A stretch of DNA of 34,185 nucleotides from Candidatus Fermentibacter sp. (GCA_030373045.1 JAUCPW010000049.1:1-34185), one strand, 5' to 3'; counted from the first letter of the stretch, positions 1 to 7,876 are shown. The notes: generated from the sequence alone by a model not told the origin. Program-made: numbers and translations.

Positions 1-2
1 TC

Positions 3-1955
3 CACGAGTCGAGGGGGCTCACACCGCCCGCCGAGTTCGAGGGCGATCCCGACACCCTCGCGTTGTGGCTCGAGAGGTGGCCCGTTGTCGAGCCCCTCGA
101 TCCGTCCGAGCTGATCGCGCTGGCCGAAGCCCTGAGGGATGTGGAGTGGCACGATCCCACCGACCTCGACCTCTCGGGCGTCGAAGGCACGGTCTGCGCG
201 CTCGACGCGGGCTCCGGCTACATCGTCGGCGGTCCCGGCGACAACGTCTACGGGCCGGGGACGGCCTTCAGGATCATCGTCGACGTGGGCGGCAACGACG
301 TGTACGCCGACCTGGGCGGGGCCTTCGGACCCGACGGGAGCTTCGCCGTGCTGATCGTCGACCTCTCGGGGAACGACAGGTACGAGGCCGGCTTGCCGGT
401 GGCATGCGGCGCGGGCCTGATGGGCTTCGGCGCCCTGGTGGACCTCGAGGGGGACGACTCGTACGAGTGCGGCCCCGTCGCCCTGGGCGCGGGGCTCATG
501 GGCGAGGGCATCCTGGCCGACCTGGGCGGGAACGACACTTACGTGACCGACTTCTTCGGCGAGGGCGCGGGCTGCCTCGGCCACGGCACCCTGGTCGACC
601 GCGGCGGCGACGACACCTACCGCACGGCCTGCTACGGGCAGGGCTTCGGCGGGCCGGCGGGCGAGGGCATCCTCGCAGACGGCTCGGGCGACGACTGCTA
701 CCTGGCGGGCTTCGTCTACTCCCATGCGCCGCTCCTGCCCGACGACAACAGGGCGATGTCGCAGGGCTTCGGCATGGGCCTCAGGCCGCTGGTGGCCGGG
801 GGGCGCGGGCTGCTCGCAGACTTCGGCAGCGGCAACGACACCTACCGCGCCGAGGTGTTCGGGCAGGGCGGGGCCTACTGGTACGCGCTGGGCATGCTCT
901 TCGACGAGGGCGGGCAGGACTGCTACAACGCCGCGCAGTACGCGCAGGGCTCGGGCATCCATCTGGCCTCGGGCTGCCTGTGGGACTGCTCGGGCGACGA
1001 CATGTACATATCGCGGTTCGGCCCGTCGCAGGGCGCGGCCCACGACCTCTCCACCGGTCTGCTGTTCGACGGCTCGGGCGACGACAGGTTCGTGTCCGAC
1101 GGCGCCCAGGGCTTCGCCATCAACAATTCGGCCGCGCTGTTCGTGGACATGTCGGGCACCGACGTGTTCGTGAGCGGTTCCGACGGCCAGGGCGTGGGGG
1201 CGTGGTCGCGCGGCTCGGCCGGATGCGGCGTGTTCCTCGACCTGGCCGACGACGACAGGTTCATGGGCCGCGGCAGCGATTCGCTGAGGTGGACCGACGG
1301 CGCATGGGGCGCGGGGCTCGACCTGGCGGCCGAAACGCCCGAGGACCCGCTGACTCCAGAGGAGATCGGCCATCCGGAGGATCTCGACCTCGACTCCCTC
1401 TTCAGCGTGGCGGCGGAGTGGGAGGTCGGCGAGAACCGCGACCGCGTGCTGGCCCACAGGGAGGAGCTGGCCTCCCGCGGCATGGCCGCCCTCGAGTACA
1501 TCGTGTCCGGGCAGATGAACACCACCGACGGGCTGGCGCTCAGGGCGATCCAGGACGTGGTGGAGAGGAACGACAGCATCGCCGTGCCGATGTTCACGGC
1601 GCTGCTCGACAGTCTGACCGGGCGCAGGCTCAGGAACGCGATCTACCTGCTGGGCGAGGCCGGCGGCGAGGAGGCGAGGCTCCCGATCGAGGAGATGCTC
1701 GCATCCGACACGCTCGCGGTCAGGCTCTCGGCCGTGCAGGCCCTGGGCAGCATCGGGAACCCGCTGTCACTCGACCGGATACTGCCGTTCGCGGCTGACA
1801 GCTCCGAGAGGATGCGCAGGCAGGTGGCGGTGTCCCTCGCGGCCATAGGCGACTCCTCGGCGACCGGGGTGCTCGAGGGGCTTTCGCAGGACTGGTACCT
1901 CGACGTGCGCACCGCGGCGCTGAAGGCGCTCGAGACCCTCCGGGCGGAGGAGTGA
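3..1955 (+). CDS. Secreted-type repeat protein with GxDxY solenoid units and C-terminal HEAT repeats (5' truncated)
   Basis: The frame is open to the window edge, so the gene begins upstream; TTG at 63 is only the first possible internal start. Numbering from TTG63, residues about 55-415 hold some 13 copies of a unit whose core is G-(G/N/D/S)-x-D-x-(Y/F), such as GGNDVY, SGNDRY, GGDDTY and SGDDMY. Each core is preceded by a short hydrophobic strand like GILAD or GLLFD. Most cores are 26-27 residues apart, with one gap of 48, which suggests a beta-solenoid with an acidic, possibly cation-binding edge. Residues about 490-630 look like HEAT/PBS-lyase repeats, with paired helices around RLSAVQALGSIG and RRQVAVSLAAIGD. 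The core resembles the RTX nonapeptide but lacks its second Gly. I do not recognise a named family. A structural or binding role at the surface is inference; no catalytic motif is visible. Confidence 0.8.
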   Translation, partial: HESRGLTPPAEFEGDPDTLALWLERWPVVEPLDPSELIALAEALRDVEWHDPTDLDLSGVEGTVCALDAGSGYIVGGPGDNVYGPGTAFRIIVDVGGNDVYADLGGAFGPDGSFAVLIVDLSGNDRYEAGLPVACGAGLMGFGALVDLEGDDSYECGPVALGAGLMGEGILADLGGNDTYVTDFFGEGAGCLGHGTLVDRGGDDTYRTACYGQGFGGPAGEGILADGSGDDCYLAGFVYSHAPLLPDDNRAMSQGFGMGLRPLVAGGRGLLADFGSGNDTYRAEVFGQGGAYWYALGMLFDEGGQDCYNAAQYAQGSGIHLASGCLWDCSGDDMYISRFGPSQGAAHDLSTGLLFDGSGDDRFVSDGAQGFAINNSAALFVDMSGTDVFVSGSDGQGVGAWSRGSAGCGVFLDLADDDRFMGRGSDSLRWTDGAWGAGLDLAAETPEDPLTPEEIGHPEDLDLDSLFSVAAEWEVGENRDRVLAHREELASRGMAALEYIVSGQMNTTDGLALRAIQDVVERNDSIAVPMFTALLDSLTGRRLRNAIYLLGEAGGEEARLPIEEMLASDTLAVRLSAVQALGSIGNPLSLDRILPFAADSSERMRRQVAVSLAAIGDSSATGVLEGLSQDWYLDVRTAALKALETLRAEE

Positions 1956-1981
1956 GGGGAGGCCGGGGCAGACCCGGATAA

Positions 1982-2010
1982 TTGACAGCAGGCCGGGGCC
2001 GTTCTATCTT
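1982..2010 (+). promoter_or_regulatory. Sigma-70-type promoter for the first lipoprotein gene
   Basis: A perfect TTGACA at 1982-1987 is followed after exactly 17 bp by TATCTT at 2005-2010. Initiation near 2017 would give a leader of about 37 nt before the ATG at 2054. The same -10 hexamer occurs upstream of argF. Confidence 0.7.
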
Positions 2011-2053
2011 GAAGCCGGTTTCTAGGGCCCGAATGTCTCTGGAAGGAGATGCA

Positions 2054-2854
2054 ATGAAGAAGTTCGCTCTGTTGTTCGCGTGCACGGCCGTCGCCCTGAT
2101 GACCGGCTGCGAGGGCGACAGCCCGAGCGGCACCGGCGACATGCCCGTTGTCACCGGCGTGACCATCAACTGGGACGCCTCCGATGGCGTCGACATCGTC
2201 ATCGGCTGGAGCGCGGTAACCGACGCCGAGGGCTACAAGGTCTGGTTCAGCGAGACCTCGGGCGGAACGCTCGAAGAGGTCGGCGACGTGGCCGGCACCA
2301 CCTACACCCACACCGCCGAGAGCGCGGGCTACTACTACGTCACGGCCTACAACGGCGACGACTCCTCGTCCGGCTACTCCACCGCCGTGAATACGATGCC
2401 GACCATCATCACAACGGAATACGCCATCTACGATAACTATGCTCCGGCAGACTGGCACTCCGGTTTCATCTTCGGTTTTGACGGTGGTACGACCGGCCTT
2501 GCCGGCTCCTCCGGCTTCGTGCAGGACATCTACGCTTATGATCCCGATCCGGCAAGCCCTAGCGATGCCTGGCTGTACTCCGGTGACACCGGTCCTTTCG
2601 GTGATGGCAATCACACTGAAATGGTCGAGGCAGGAGGCAGCTATGGAGCTGCTCCTTCGAGTGGCTACTGGACCAGCGGCTGGGTTGTGACCAGCGATGT
2701 CATCTTCTGTGAACTCTTCGACGGCTATTACGCCAAGATGATCATCAACGAGGTTTCAGGCCCTGTCGGCGGCTCCACCAACGGAACCGGCATCTGGTTC
2801 ACCTACGAAATTCAGGAGAATGAGGGCATCCGTCTCTTCACGACTAACTCCTGA
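2054..2854 (+). CDS. Lipoprotein with FN3-like N-terminal domain (paralogue of next gene)
   Basis: 266 residues. The ATG at 2054 is chosen because GGAAGGAG (2041-2048) lies just upstream and the product begins with a classic lipoprotein signal: MKK, a hydrophobic stretch, then LMTGC with the lipidated Cys at residue 19. Residues about 33-115 look like a fibronectin-III/beta-sandwich domain (I-x-W-x-A-V-x-D-A-x-G-Y-x-V-W, ending in YYYVTAYN). The C-terminal half contains W/Y-rich strands and ends in G-I-R-L-F-T. That ending and the preceding strand order match the next gene, so the two are paralogues. From about 2400 onward the coding sequence is visibly less GC-rich than the first half, with more T-ending codons. 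The gene has its own promoter and a strong terminator, so it is probably monocistronic. The function is unknown; a periplasmic or surface binding role is inference. Confidence 0.85.
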   Translation: MKKFALLFACTAVALMTGCEGDSPSGTGDMPVVTGVTINWDASDGVDIVIGWSAVTDAEGYKVWFSETSGGTLEEVGDVAGTTYTHTAESAGYYYVTAYNGDDSSSGYSTAVNTMPTIITTEYAIYDNYAPADWHSGFIFGFDGGTTGLAGSSGFVQDIYAYDPDPASPSDAWLYSGDTGPFGDGNHTEMVEAGGSYGAAPSSGYWTSGWVVTSDVIFCELFDGYYAKMIINEVSGPVGGSTNGTGIWFTYEIQENEGIRLFTTNS

Positions 2855-2872
2855 TCTCTGATCTGAACAGAT

Positions 2873-2905
2873 GGAGGGCGGGGGCGACCCCGCCCTCCTT
2901 CTTTC
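2873..2905 (+). terminator. Rho-independent terminator after the first lipoprotein gene
   Basis: An 11-bp perfect stem (2873-2883 with 2888-2898), mostly G-C, is closed by a GCGA tetraloop of the GNRA type and followed by TTCTTT. It lies 18 bp after the stop codon. Confidence 0.75.
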
Positions 2906-2932
2906 CGGGGAACACCGATCCCCCTCCGCCTG

Positions 2933-2938
2933 TATATT
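2933..2938 (+). promoter_or_regulatory. Possible -10 element (TATATT) for the second lipoprotein gene
   Basis: TATATT stands out in GC-rich sequence after the terminator and about 75 bp before the start codon. No convincing -35 hexamer lies 16-18 bp upstream, so the call rests on the -10 alone. Confidence 0.3.
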
Positions 2939-3013
2939 CCCGATGAAGACCCTTGATCGACGGCGCGCCAGGGCGCCGGGTCATGTCGCCCTCCTGGGCG
3001 GGTGGAGGCATCG

Positions 3014-4093
3014 ATGAAGAGGATCGCAGCGATTTACGCGACAGCGCTGGCGCTCGCAGGGTGCGGCGGCTCGGGCGACGGCCTGTCGGTGACGGTAACC
3101 GCCCCGCCCGCCGGGGGCGCCGTGGCCGACGAGAGCTACATAATCGAGTGGGACGCCGAGAACGTCTACTGGTCCGACGCGTACGTGAACATCTACGCCG
3201 ACACCGACAACGACCCGTCCACCGGCCTCGTCCTGCTCGAGGACTCGATCGACACCGGCACCTCGGGCTGGCTGTGGGACTGCTCGTCGTGGCCGGCCGG
3301 CGACTACTACATCCGCGCCGTCATCCACGACGGCGAGGACGAGGATGCATCGGACTACAGCGACGGGGCCGTCACGATAACCCACGAGCCGCTGGGCGAC
3401 GTCTCGGGCCTGTACGTGGTCACCGACTCGACCCAGGGCACCGAGGTGCACCTGGCCTGGACGCCCCTTTTCGGCGCCTCGTCGTACAGGGTCTACTTCG
3501 ACCCCTATGCGGCGGGCACCTGGCAGGAGCTGGCCGAGACCACCTCTGCATACTACGTCCACGAGGCCCAGTCGGCCGGGATCTACGGCGTGAAGGGCGT
3601 GAGGGACGAGGAGACCTCGCCGGGCTTCGGCGACACGGCCGGGACGATGCCCTTCGTCGACGACTCGCTCTACGTGATCTGGGACGAGACGGCGCCGGCC
3701 GGCTCGTTCAACGCGGCCAGGCTCACGCCCTGCGGCGCATACCTCTCCGACTACGCGCCCGACGACTACGACGTCCACTGCAGGCAGTCCGGCACCGGCC
3801 TGCCCGTACACCTCTTCGCAGGCGACGCGCCGCCCCTCGGCGGCGGCAACAGCACGCCGCTGGTCCTGACACCGGGCAGCTATTCGATCGCGCCCGAGTC
3901 GGGCTACGCCGACTCGCTGGCACTTTCCGTGGGCGACGTGCTGTTCGGATACATGGAGGAGACAGGCTTCTACGTGAAGATCATGGTCGACTACCTGCCG
4001 GAGCACACGGTGGTTCCGGGATGCTACGGGGTCGGCTTCAGGTACGAGTTCCAGACCATACAGGGCCTGCGCCTCTTCACCCCCGGGTCCTGA
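3014..4093 (+). CDS. Lipoprotein, larger paralogue of the preceding gene
   Basis: 359 residues. The ATG at 3014 is preferred over GTG at 3002 because GGTGGAGG (3001-3008) would be its ribosome site and because MKR opens a lipoprotein signal ending in LALAGC. After the Cys come GGSGDG, a beta-rich domain (residues about 22-120, with acidic D-x-D-N-D at residues 64-70, probably Ig-like), and then an FN3-like domain whose strands resemble those of the preceding gene. The C-terminal domain ends F-x-Y-E-F-Q-x-I-Q-G-L-R-L-F-T-P-G-S, matching the neighbour's Y-E-I-Q-E-N-E-G-I-R-L-F-T-T-N-S. It therefore looks like the neighbour's product with an extra N-terminal domain. An inverted repeat (4098-4105 with 4110-4117) follows the stop but lacks a T tract. 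No enzymatic motif was seen and the function is unknown. Confidence 0.85.
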   Translation: MKRIAAIYATALALAGCGGSGDGLSVTVTAPPAGGAVADESYIIEWDAENVYWSDAYVNIYADTDNDPSTGLVLLEDSIDTGTSGWLWDCSSWPAGDYYIRAVIHDGEDEDASDYSDGAVTITHEPLGDVSGLYVVTDSTQGTEVHLAWTPLFGASSYRVYFDPYAAGTWQELAETTSAYYVHEAQSAGIYGVKGVRDEETSPGFGDTAGTMPFVDDSLYVIWDETAPAGSFNAARLTPCGAYLSDYAPDDYDVHCRQSGTGLPVHLFAGDAPPLGGGNSTPLVLTPGSYSIAPESGYADSLALSVGDVLFGYMEETGFYVKIMVDYLPEHTVVPGCYGVGFRYEFQTIQGLRLFTPGS

Positions 4094-4133
4094 CACCGGG
4101 CCCGGCCTGCCGGGCCCTACAGGGAAGGCTCAG

Positions 4134-4946
4134 ATGCTGACTGCAATCGTTCTGTCGATCCTCACCGCCGCGCCGGGAACGGCCGCCAAGCAGGGCGACG
4201 CGCCCTCGATCCTGATGAACCCCGATACTCTGATCACCGCCCCGTCGGGCGGCATAGACGACCTGAGGGATGCCGCTCGCGAGGTGCTCGGCCTGGAAGG
4301 CGGGCATTTCGCGGTGGCGGTGAAGGATTTCGAGACGGGCGAGAGCTTCGTCGAGACCGAGGGCGGCCTGTTCGACATGGGCAGCCCCGAGCTGATCATA
4401 GCCTCGTGCGCCATCGACCTCGACAGGGCCGGGGTCGTGTCCCTCGACACCATGTCCTCCCGGGAAGAGACGGTCAGCGACCAGATCATCATGGCCCGTG
4501 AGGGCGATCTGGAGGCGCTCTGTCGAGTCACGGGCCGTGTGCAACCAGCGAGAATCATCTCTTGGCTTGAGCAGAAGGGATTCTCCTCCACGACATATTC
4601 AGGGGTCCAGTTCTTCTGGCCCGGAGCACCCGAGGTGGACCCCAACATGTCGAACCCCGATGACTGCATGGGAATGCTCTCGATCATCGAGAGCCGCCTC
4701 GACGAGGCCGAGATAAGGCGCCTGGTGCGCAACCCGTTCACCCGCACCGAGCTCGAGGAGCTGCAGGGCGGTTCGGCCACCATCTACGGCTTCTGCTCTC
4801 GCGGCACTGAGGGCGGCAGGGTGCGTGCGGCCGTGGTCTCCCTGCCGGGCGACCACAGGATCGGCATAGTGGTGCTGGCCGACCAGCTCTGCTGCGAGGC
4901 CAAGGCAGACCTGGCGTTCCGCATGATGTGGGAGGCGCTGAAGTAG
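4134..4946 (+). CDS. Secreted beta-lactamase-fold protein lacking catalytic residues
   Basis: 270 residues, starting at ATG 4134 after AGGGAAGG (4121-4128). A short hydrophobic N-terminus (residues 1-18) looks like a signal peptide. Residues about 45-265 follow the class A beta-lactamase/transpeptidase layout: FAVAVKDFETGE (59-70) matches the strand before the active site, then MGSPELIIASC (82-92), a helix-rich middle ending in ARIISWLEQKGF (139-150), and the C-terminal strand pair around AAVVSLPGDHRIGIVVLAD (232-250). The key motifs are degenerate: SxxK reads S84-P-E-L87 with Leu in place of the general-base Lys, the SDN site reads REGD, and no KTG precedes the last strand pair. The fold assignment is by pattern. 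Loss of hydrolysis is inferred from the missing residues. A binding or sensory role in the envelope is possible. Confidence 0.7.
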   Translation: MLTAIVLSILTAAPGTAAKQGDAPSILMNPDTLITAPSGGIDDLRDAAREVLGLEGGHFAVAVKDFETGESFVETEGGLFDMGSPELIIASCAIDLDRAGVVSLDTMSSREETVSDQIIMAREGDLEALCRVTGRVQPARIISWLEQKGFSSTTYSGVQFFWPGAPEVDPNMSNPDDCMGMLSIIESRLDEAEIRRLVRNPFTRTELEELQGGSATIYGFCSRGTEGGRVRAAVVSLPGDHRIGIVVLADQLCCEAKADLAFRMMWEALK

Positions 4947-4974
4947 CTTCTGGCGCGCCCGCGCCCCGCCGTGT

Positions 4975-4980
4975 TAGATT
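4975..4980 (+). promoter_or_regulatory. Possible -10 element for the barrel gene
   Basis: TAGATT sits inside a block (CGTGTTAGATTG) that closely matches the block around the -10 of argF (CGTGTTATCTTG). It is about 42 bp before the start codon. No clear -35 is visible. Confidence 0.35.
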
Positions 4981-5021
4981 GACAGGGTATCCCGGCCGGG
5001 GGCCGGCTTAAGGAGGGAAAG

Positions 5022-5588
5022 ATGAGAGCATTCGTACCGGTGATGCTGCTTCTGGTAGCCGCAGCCTCGTTCGCAGGCGGGTTCTCCCTGGGGTTCAAGG
5101 AGGTCGAGATCCCCGTCTATTCGACAGGGCTCTCCGGCGCCCAGATGGCCGACCTGCCCCTGCTCCGCCTCGGCAGCGCCCTGTCGCCCGAGTTCCGGAT
5201 CGAGGTGCTGCTCGGCTACGGCAAGGACAGCTACGAAATCGAGAGCGCCGACGCCGACTTCAGCACCTTCGCCATCGGCGGCTCGGGCTTCTACGTCATC
5301 GCCAACCCCTCGAACACCGTGTTCAGCATCGGCGGCTCGCTGATCTACGCCAAGACGAACAACGCCGAGGACGTCAGCACCAGCGACCTGACCCTGCTGC
5401 CCGTGATGCGCGCCGACTACGCGGTGCCCGGCATGAGCGACGTGGCCTTCTTCAGCGAGTTCGGCCTGCGCTACGACAACGCCACCACCACCGACGAGAC
5501 CGGCTCCGACGACATCGAGTACTCCTACAGCCACTTCGGCACCTACGGCTCGCCCCACATCCTGGGCGGCGTCTACTACAGCTTCTAG
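5022..5588 (+). CDS. Small outer-membrane beta-barrel protein
   Basis: 188 residues. ATG 5022 follows a strong AAGGAGGGAAAG. The N-terminus is a typical signal peptide (MRAFVPVMLLLVAAASFAGG, cleavage near residue 18). The rest alternates polar and hydrophobic or aromatic residues in strands separated by short acidic turns (for example FRIEVLLGYGKDSYEIES, FSIGGSLIYAKTN, AFFSEFGLRYDNA). It ends in VYYSF, the C-terminal aromatic signature that the Bam machinery recognises. The size suits an 8-stranded OmpW/OmpX-like barrel, though no specific family is identified. It has its own putative promoter and a strong downstream terminator, so it is probably transcribed alone. The function is unknown. 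Confidence 0.8.
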   Translation: MRAFVPVMLLLVAAASFAGGFSLGFKEVEIPVYSTGLSGAQMADLPLLRLGSALSPEFRIEVLLGYGKDSYEIESADADFSTFAIGGSGFYVIANPSNTVFSIGGSLIYAKTNNAEDVSTSDLTLLPVMRADYAVPGMSDVAFFSEFGLRYDNATTTDETGSDDIEYSYSHFGTYGSPHILGGVYYSF

Positions 5589-5604
5589 CCCCGATCCGGC
5601 AGCC

Positions 5605-5640
5605 GGAGGGCGGGCCAGCGGGCCCGCCCTCCTCATTGTT
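5605..5640 (+). terminator. Rho-independent terminator after the barrel gene
   Basis: A 12-bp perfect GC-rich stem (5605-5616 with 5621-5632) has an AGCG loop and is followed by TCATTGTT. The ascending arm begins GGAGGGCGGG, the same as the terminator at 2873, which suggests a favoured terminator sequence in this genome. Confidence 0.65.
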
Positions 5641-5652
5641 ACGCACTGTGTT

Positions 5653-5681
5653 TTGCCGCGCGCTCCGGGGCGTGTTATCTT
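5653..5681 (+). promoter_or_regulatory. Sigma-70-type promoter for argF
   Basis: TTGCCG (5653-5658), a 17-bp spacer and TATCTT (5676-5681) lie about 60 bp before the argF ATG, immediately after the preceding terminator. No obvious ArgR box was recognised in the leader. Confidence 0.6.
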
Positions 5682-5740
5682 GTCGGCCGAAAACCACGGT
5701 TTCGCACACCGACCGGAACATCGACCGAAAGGAGCCTCAA

Positions 5741-6682
5741 ATGGGCGTCAACCTGAGGGGCAGATCCCTTCTCACCCTGCTCGACTACGAGCCCGAGGAG
5801 GTCCGCTACCTCCTCGACGTGTCCCACAGCGTGAAGGCCGAGAGGATGACCGGCAACCGCCACCAGAGGTTCCAGGGCATGACCCTCGCCATGCTGTTCG
5901 AGAAGCGTTCGACGCGCACCCGCTGCGCGTTCGAGACCGCGTTCGGCGAGGAGGGCGGGCACCCCGTGTTCCTCTCGAACTCCGACATCCAGCTCGGCGC
6001 CAAGGAGAGCGTGGAGGACACCGCCCGCGTCCTGGGCCGCATGTTCGACGCCATCATGTTCCGCGGCTTCAGCCAGGAGACGGTCGAGATGCTGGCCGAC
6101 TACTCCGGCGTGCCCGTCTACAACGGCCTCACCGACATGTACCACCCCACCCAGGTGCTGGCCGACCTGATGACGATCGAGGAGAGGCTGGGCGACGTGC
6201 GCGGCCTCGAGTTCGTGTACGCCGGCGACGGTCGCAACAACATGGCCAACAGCCTGATGATCGGCTCGGCCCTCATGGGCATGAACTGCACGATCCTGGC
6301 GCCCGAGGGCCTGCACCCCGAGGAGGAGCTGCTCAAGACCGTCCGCTCGATCGCGGAGGACTCGGGCTGCGAGATCAGCGTGACGTCGAGCCGCGAAGAG
6401 GCCATCCCGGGCGCCGACGTCATCTACACCGACGTCTGGGCCTCGATGGGCGAGGAGGACAAGCTGAAGGAGAGGATCGCCCTTCTCGAGCCCTACAGGG
6501 TGGACGACGAGATGCTCAGGCAGACCGACAACCCCGACGTGATCTTCCTGCACTGCCTGCCCGCCGTGAAGGGCAACGAGGTGACGTTCGACGTCATCGA
6601 GGGGCCCCACTCGGTGGTGTGGGACGAGGCCGAGAACAGGAAGCACACGATCAAGGCCCTCATGATAGCCACCCTCCTCTAG
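5741..6682 (+). CDS. argF: Ornithine carbamoyltransferase
   Basis: 313 residues, the usual length for the family. The enzyme transfers the carbamoyl group of carbamoyl phosphate to ornithine to give citrulline in cytosolic arginine biosynthesis. Diagnostic sites are the carbamoyl-phosphate loop STRTR (57-61), HPTQ (135-138), the ornithine-side DVWASMG (231-237) and HCLP (271-274), in the correct order. ATG 5741 is supported by AAAGGAG (5728-5734). No other arginine gene is nearby; instead polysaccharide-export genes follow 12 bp downstream and may be co-transcribed. A catabolic (arcB) role cannot be excluded from sequence, but the C-terminus around KGNEVTFDVIEGPHSVVWDE fits the anabolic type. 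The link to the carbamoyltransferase gene near 15.2 kb through a shared substrate is inference. Confidence 0.93.
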   Translation: MGVNLRGRSLLTLLDYEPEEVRYLLDVSHSVKAERMTGNRHQRFQGMTLAMLFEKRSTRTRCAFETAFGEEGGHPVFLSNSDIQLGAKESVEDTARVLGRMFDAIMFRGFSQETVEMLADYSGVPVYNGLTDMYHPTQVLADLMTIEERLGDVRGLEFVYAGDGRNNMANSLMIGSALMGMNCTILAPEGLHPEEELLKTVRSIAEDSGCEISVTSSREEAIPGADVIYTDVWASMGEEDKLKERIALLEPYRVDDEMLRQTDNPDVIFLHCLPAVKGNEVTFDVIEGPHSVVWDEAENRKHTIKALMIATLL

Positions 6683-6694
6683 GAAGGGGCGCCG

Positions 6695-7876
6695 GTGCTC
6701 GAGGCGATCCTGGCCGCGGCCCTGACGGCGCAGACGGCGCAGCAGTCGCTGACGCTCGACCTGTCGAGGGTGCCCGCGCCGGCCGCCTCGGCCGCCGATC
6801 CGGCCGAATACGTGCTGGGTCCTGGCGACCTTCTCTGGGTCGCCTCCGAGGGCGGGCTGCCGTCCGAGTTCAGCGCAGGCAGCGCTGTCGGGTCGGTCTT
6901 CTACACCGCCGTCTCTGCCGACGGCTTCGTGCTGCTGCCGATGGTGGGCGCGGTCGACGTGAACGGCCTGACCCTCGAGGAGGGCGCCGCCCTCGTCGAG
7001 CAGCGCATGCGGTCGCGGATACTGGGCGTAAGGCCCTCGGTGGGCCTGTCCGTCGCCCGCACCTCGATGGTGCCCGTCACCGGGGGCGTCGCAGCCCCCG
7101 GCGCCGTGGCCCTTCGCGGCACCGACAGGCTCGTCGACGCGATAAAAGCGGCCGGCGGGCCGGTGCCGGGCGCCGCGCTGTCGCGGGTCGCCATCATCGG
7201 CCCGGAAGGCGATTCGACGCTCGTCGACCTCTTCGCCTACGCCCTCTCGGGCGACCCCGCGCTCGACCCGATGCTCGCTCCGGGCGAGAGGGTCCACGTC
7301 GACATCGCAGACAGCCTCGTGAGCGTGGAGGGCGCAGTATGGGTCAAGAGCCCGCTGAGCCCCGCGGCGGCCCCCGAAGCCGCCCTGGCAGAAGGGTCCT
7401 CCACCATCCTCGAGCACATCCCCGGCGAAACCGCGGGAGAGCTGGTGGCCCGGGCAGGCGGTTTCACCCCCTGGGCCCTGCGCGACAGCTGCTACGTGCT
7501 GCGGGCCGGCGGGGAGATCGTGCCGTCTCCCGAAGGTTCAGTGCAGGTCGGCCCCGGCGACAGGGTCGTGGTGCCGGGCACGCCCCCGACCGTCGCCGTC
7601 ACGGGATACGTCCACACGCCGGGGGTCTATCCGTTCGTGGCGGGACGCGACGCATTCCACTACGTCGCCCAGGCCGGCGGGTTCGGGCCCGAGGCGAACG
7701 GATCCGGCACCAGGGTGCACCTGCCCGACGGCTCGGAGGCCGACGCCGACGAGCTCTCCGACATCCCCGCAGGGGCCGTGGTCGAGGTGCCGAGGCACGC
7801 GCTCGTGTGGTGGCAGGATTACTTCACCATACTCACGGGCGTGGCCAGCATAGTGATCGCCTGGCAGAGCATATGA
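6695..7876 (+). CDS. Wza-type polysaccharide export protein with SLBB domains
   Basis: 393 residues from a GTG start, with AGGAAGGGG (6682-6690) placed just upstream. After a short hydrophobic N-terminus (no lipobox Cys) comes the polysaccharide-export domain with the signature LGPGDLLWV (41-49). SLBB-like beta-grasp domains follow at about 126-205, 208-295 and 300-366, each opening with a V-x-G-x-V/A-x-x-P-G pattern. A C-terminal hydrophobic helix (about 373-391, ending IVIAWQSI) could cross a membrane, as the C-terminal helix of Wza does. The family forms the outer-membrane exit channel for capsule or exopolysaccharide. Its stop overlaps the start of the Wzz-like gene (ATGA), so the two are translationally coupled. 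Lipid anchoring, usual in Wza, is not evident here. Confidence 0.85.
   Translation: MLEAILAAALTAQTAQQSLTLDLSRVPAPAASAADPAEYVLGPGDLLWVASEGGLPSEFSAGSAVGSVFYTAVSADGFVLLPMVGAVDVNGLTLEEGAALVEQRMRSRILGVRPSVGLSVARTSMVPVTGGVAAPGAVALRGTDRLVDAIKAAGGPVPGAALSRVAIIGPEGDSTLVDLFAYALSGDPALDPMLAPGERVHVDIADSLVSVEGAVWVKSPLSPAAAPEAALAEGSSTILEHIPGETAGELVARAGGFTPWALRDSCYVLRAGGEIVPSPEGSVQVGPGDRVVVPGTPPTVAVTGYVHTPGVYPFVAGRDAFHYVAQAGGFGPEANGSGTRVHLPDGSEADADELSDIPAGAVVEVPRHALVWWQDYFTILTGVASIVIAWQSI

Noticed and set aside
63-1955. RTX (hemolysin-type) calcium-binding protein
   Set aside because: The units are about 27 residues, not 9, and lack the second Gly of GGxGxDxUx; only a loose resemblance remains.
4098-4117. 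Intrinsic terminator after the second lipoprotein
   Set aside because: The 8-bp stem is good, but no T run follows and the next gene's ribosome site begins 3 bp later, so read-through is as likely.
5653-7870. Long plus-strand open frame running through argF and the SLBB gene in another frame and into the Wzz-like frame
   Set aside because: The translation is Arg/Gly/Ala-rich noise typical of an off frame; argF and the SLBB gene explain the region, and only the part from 7873 is a real protein.
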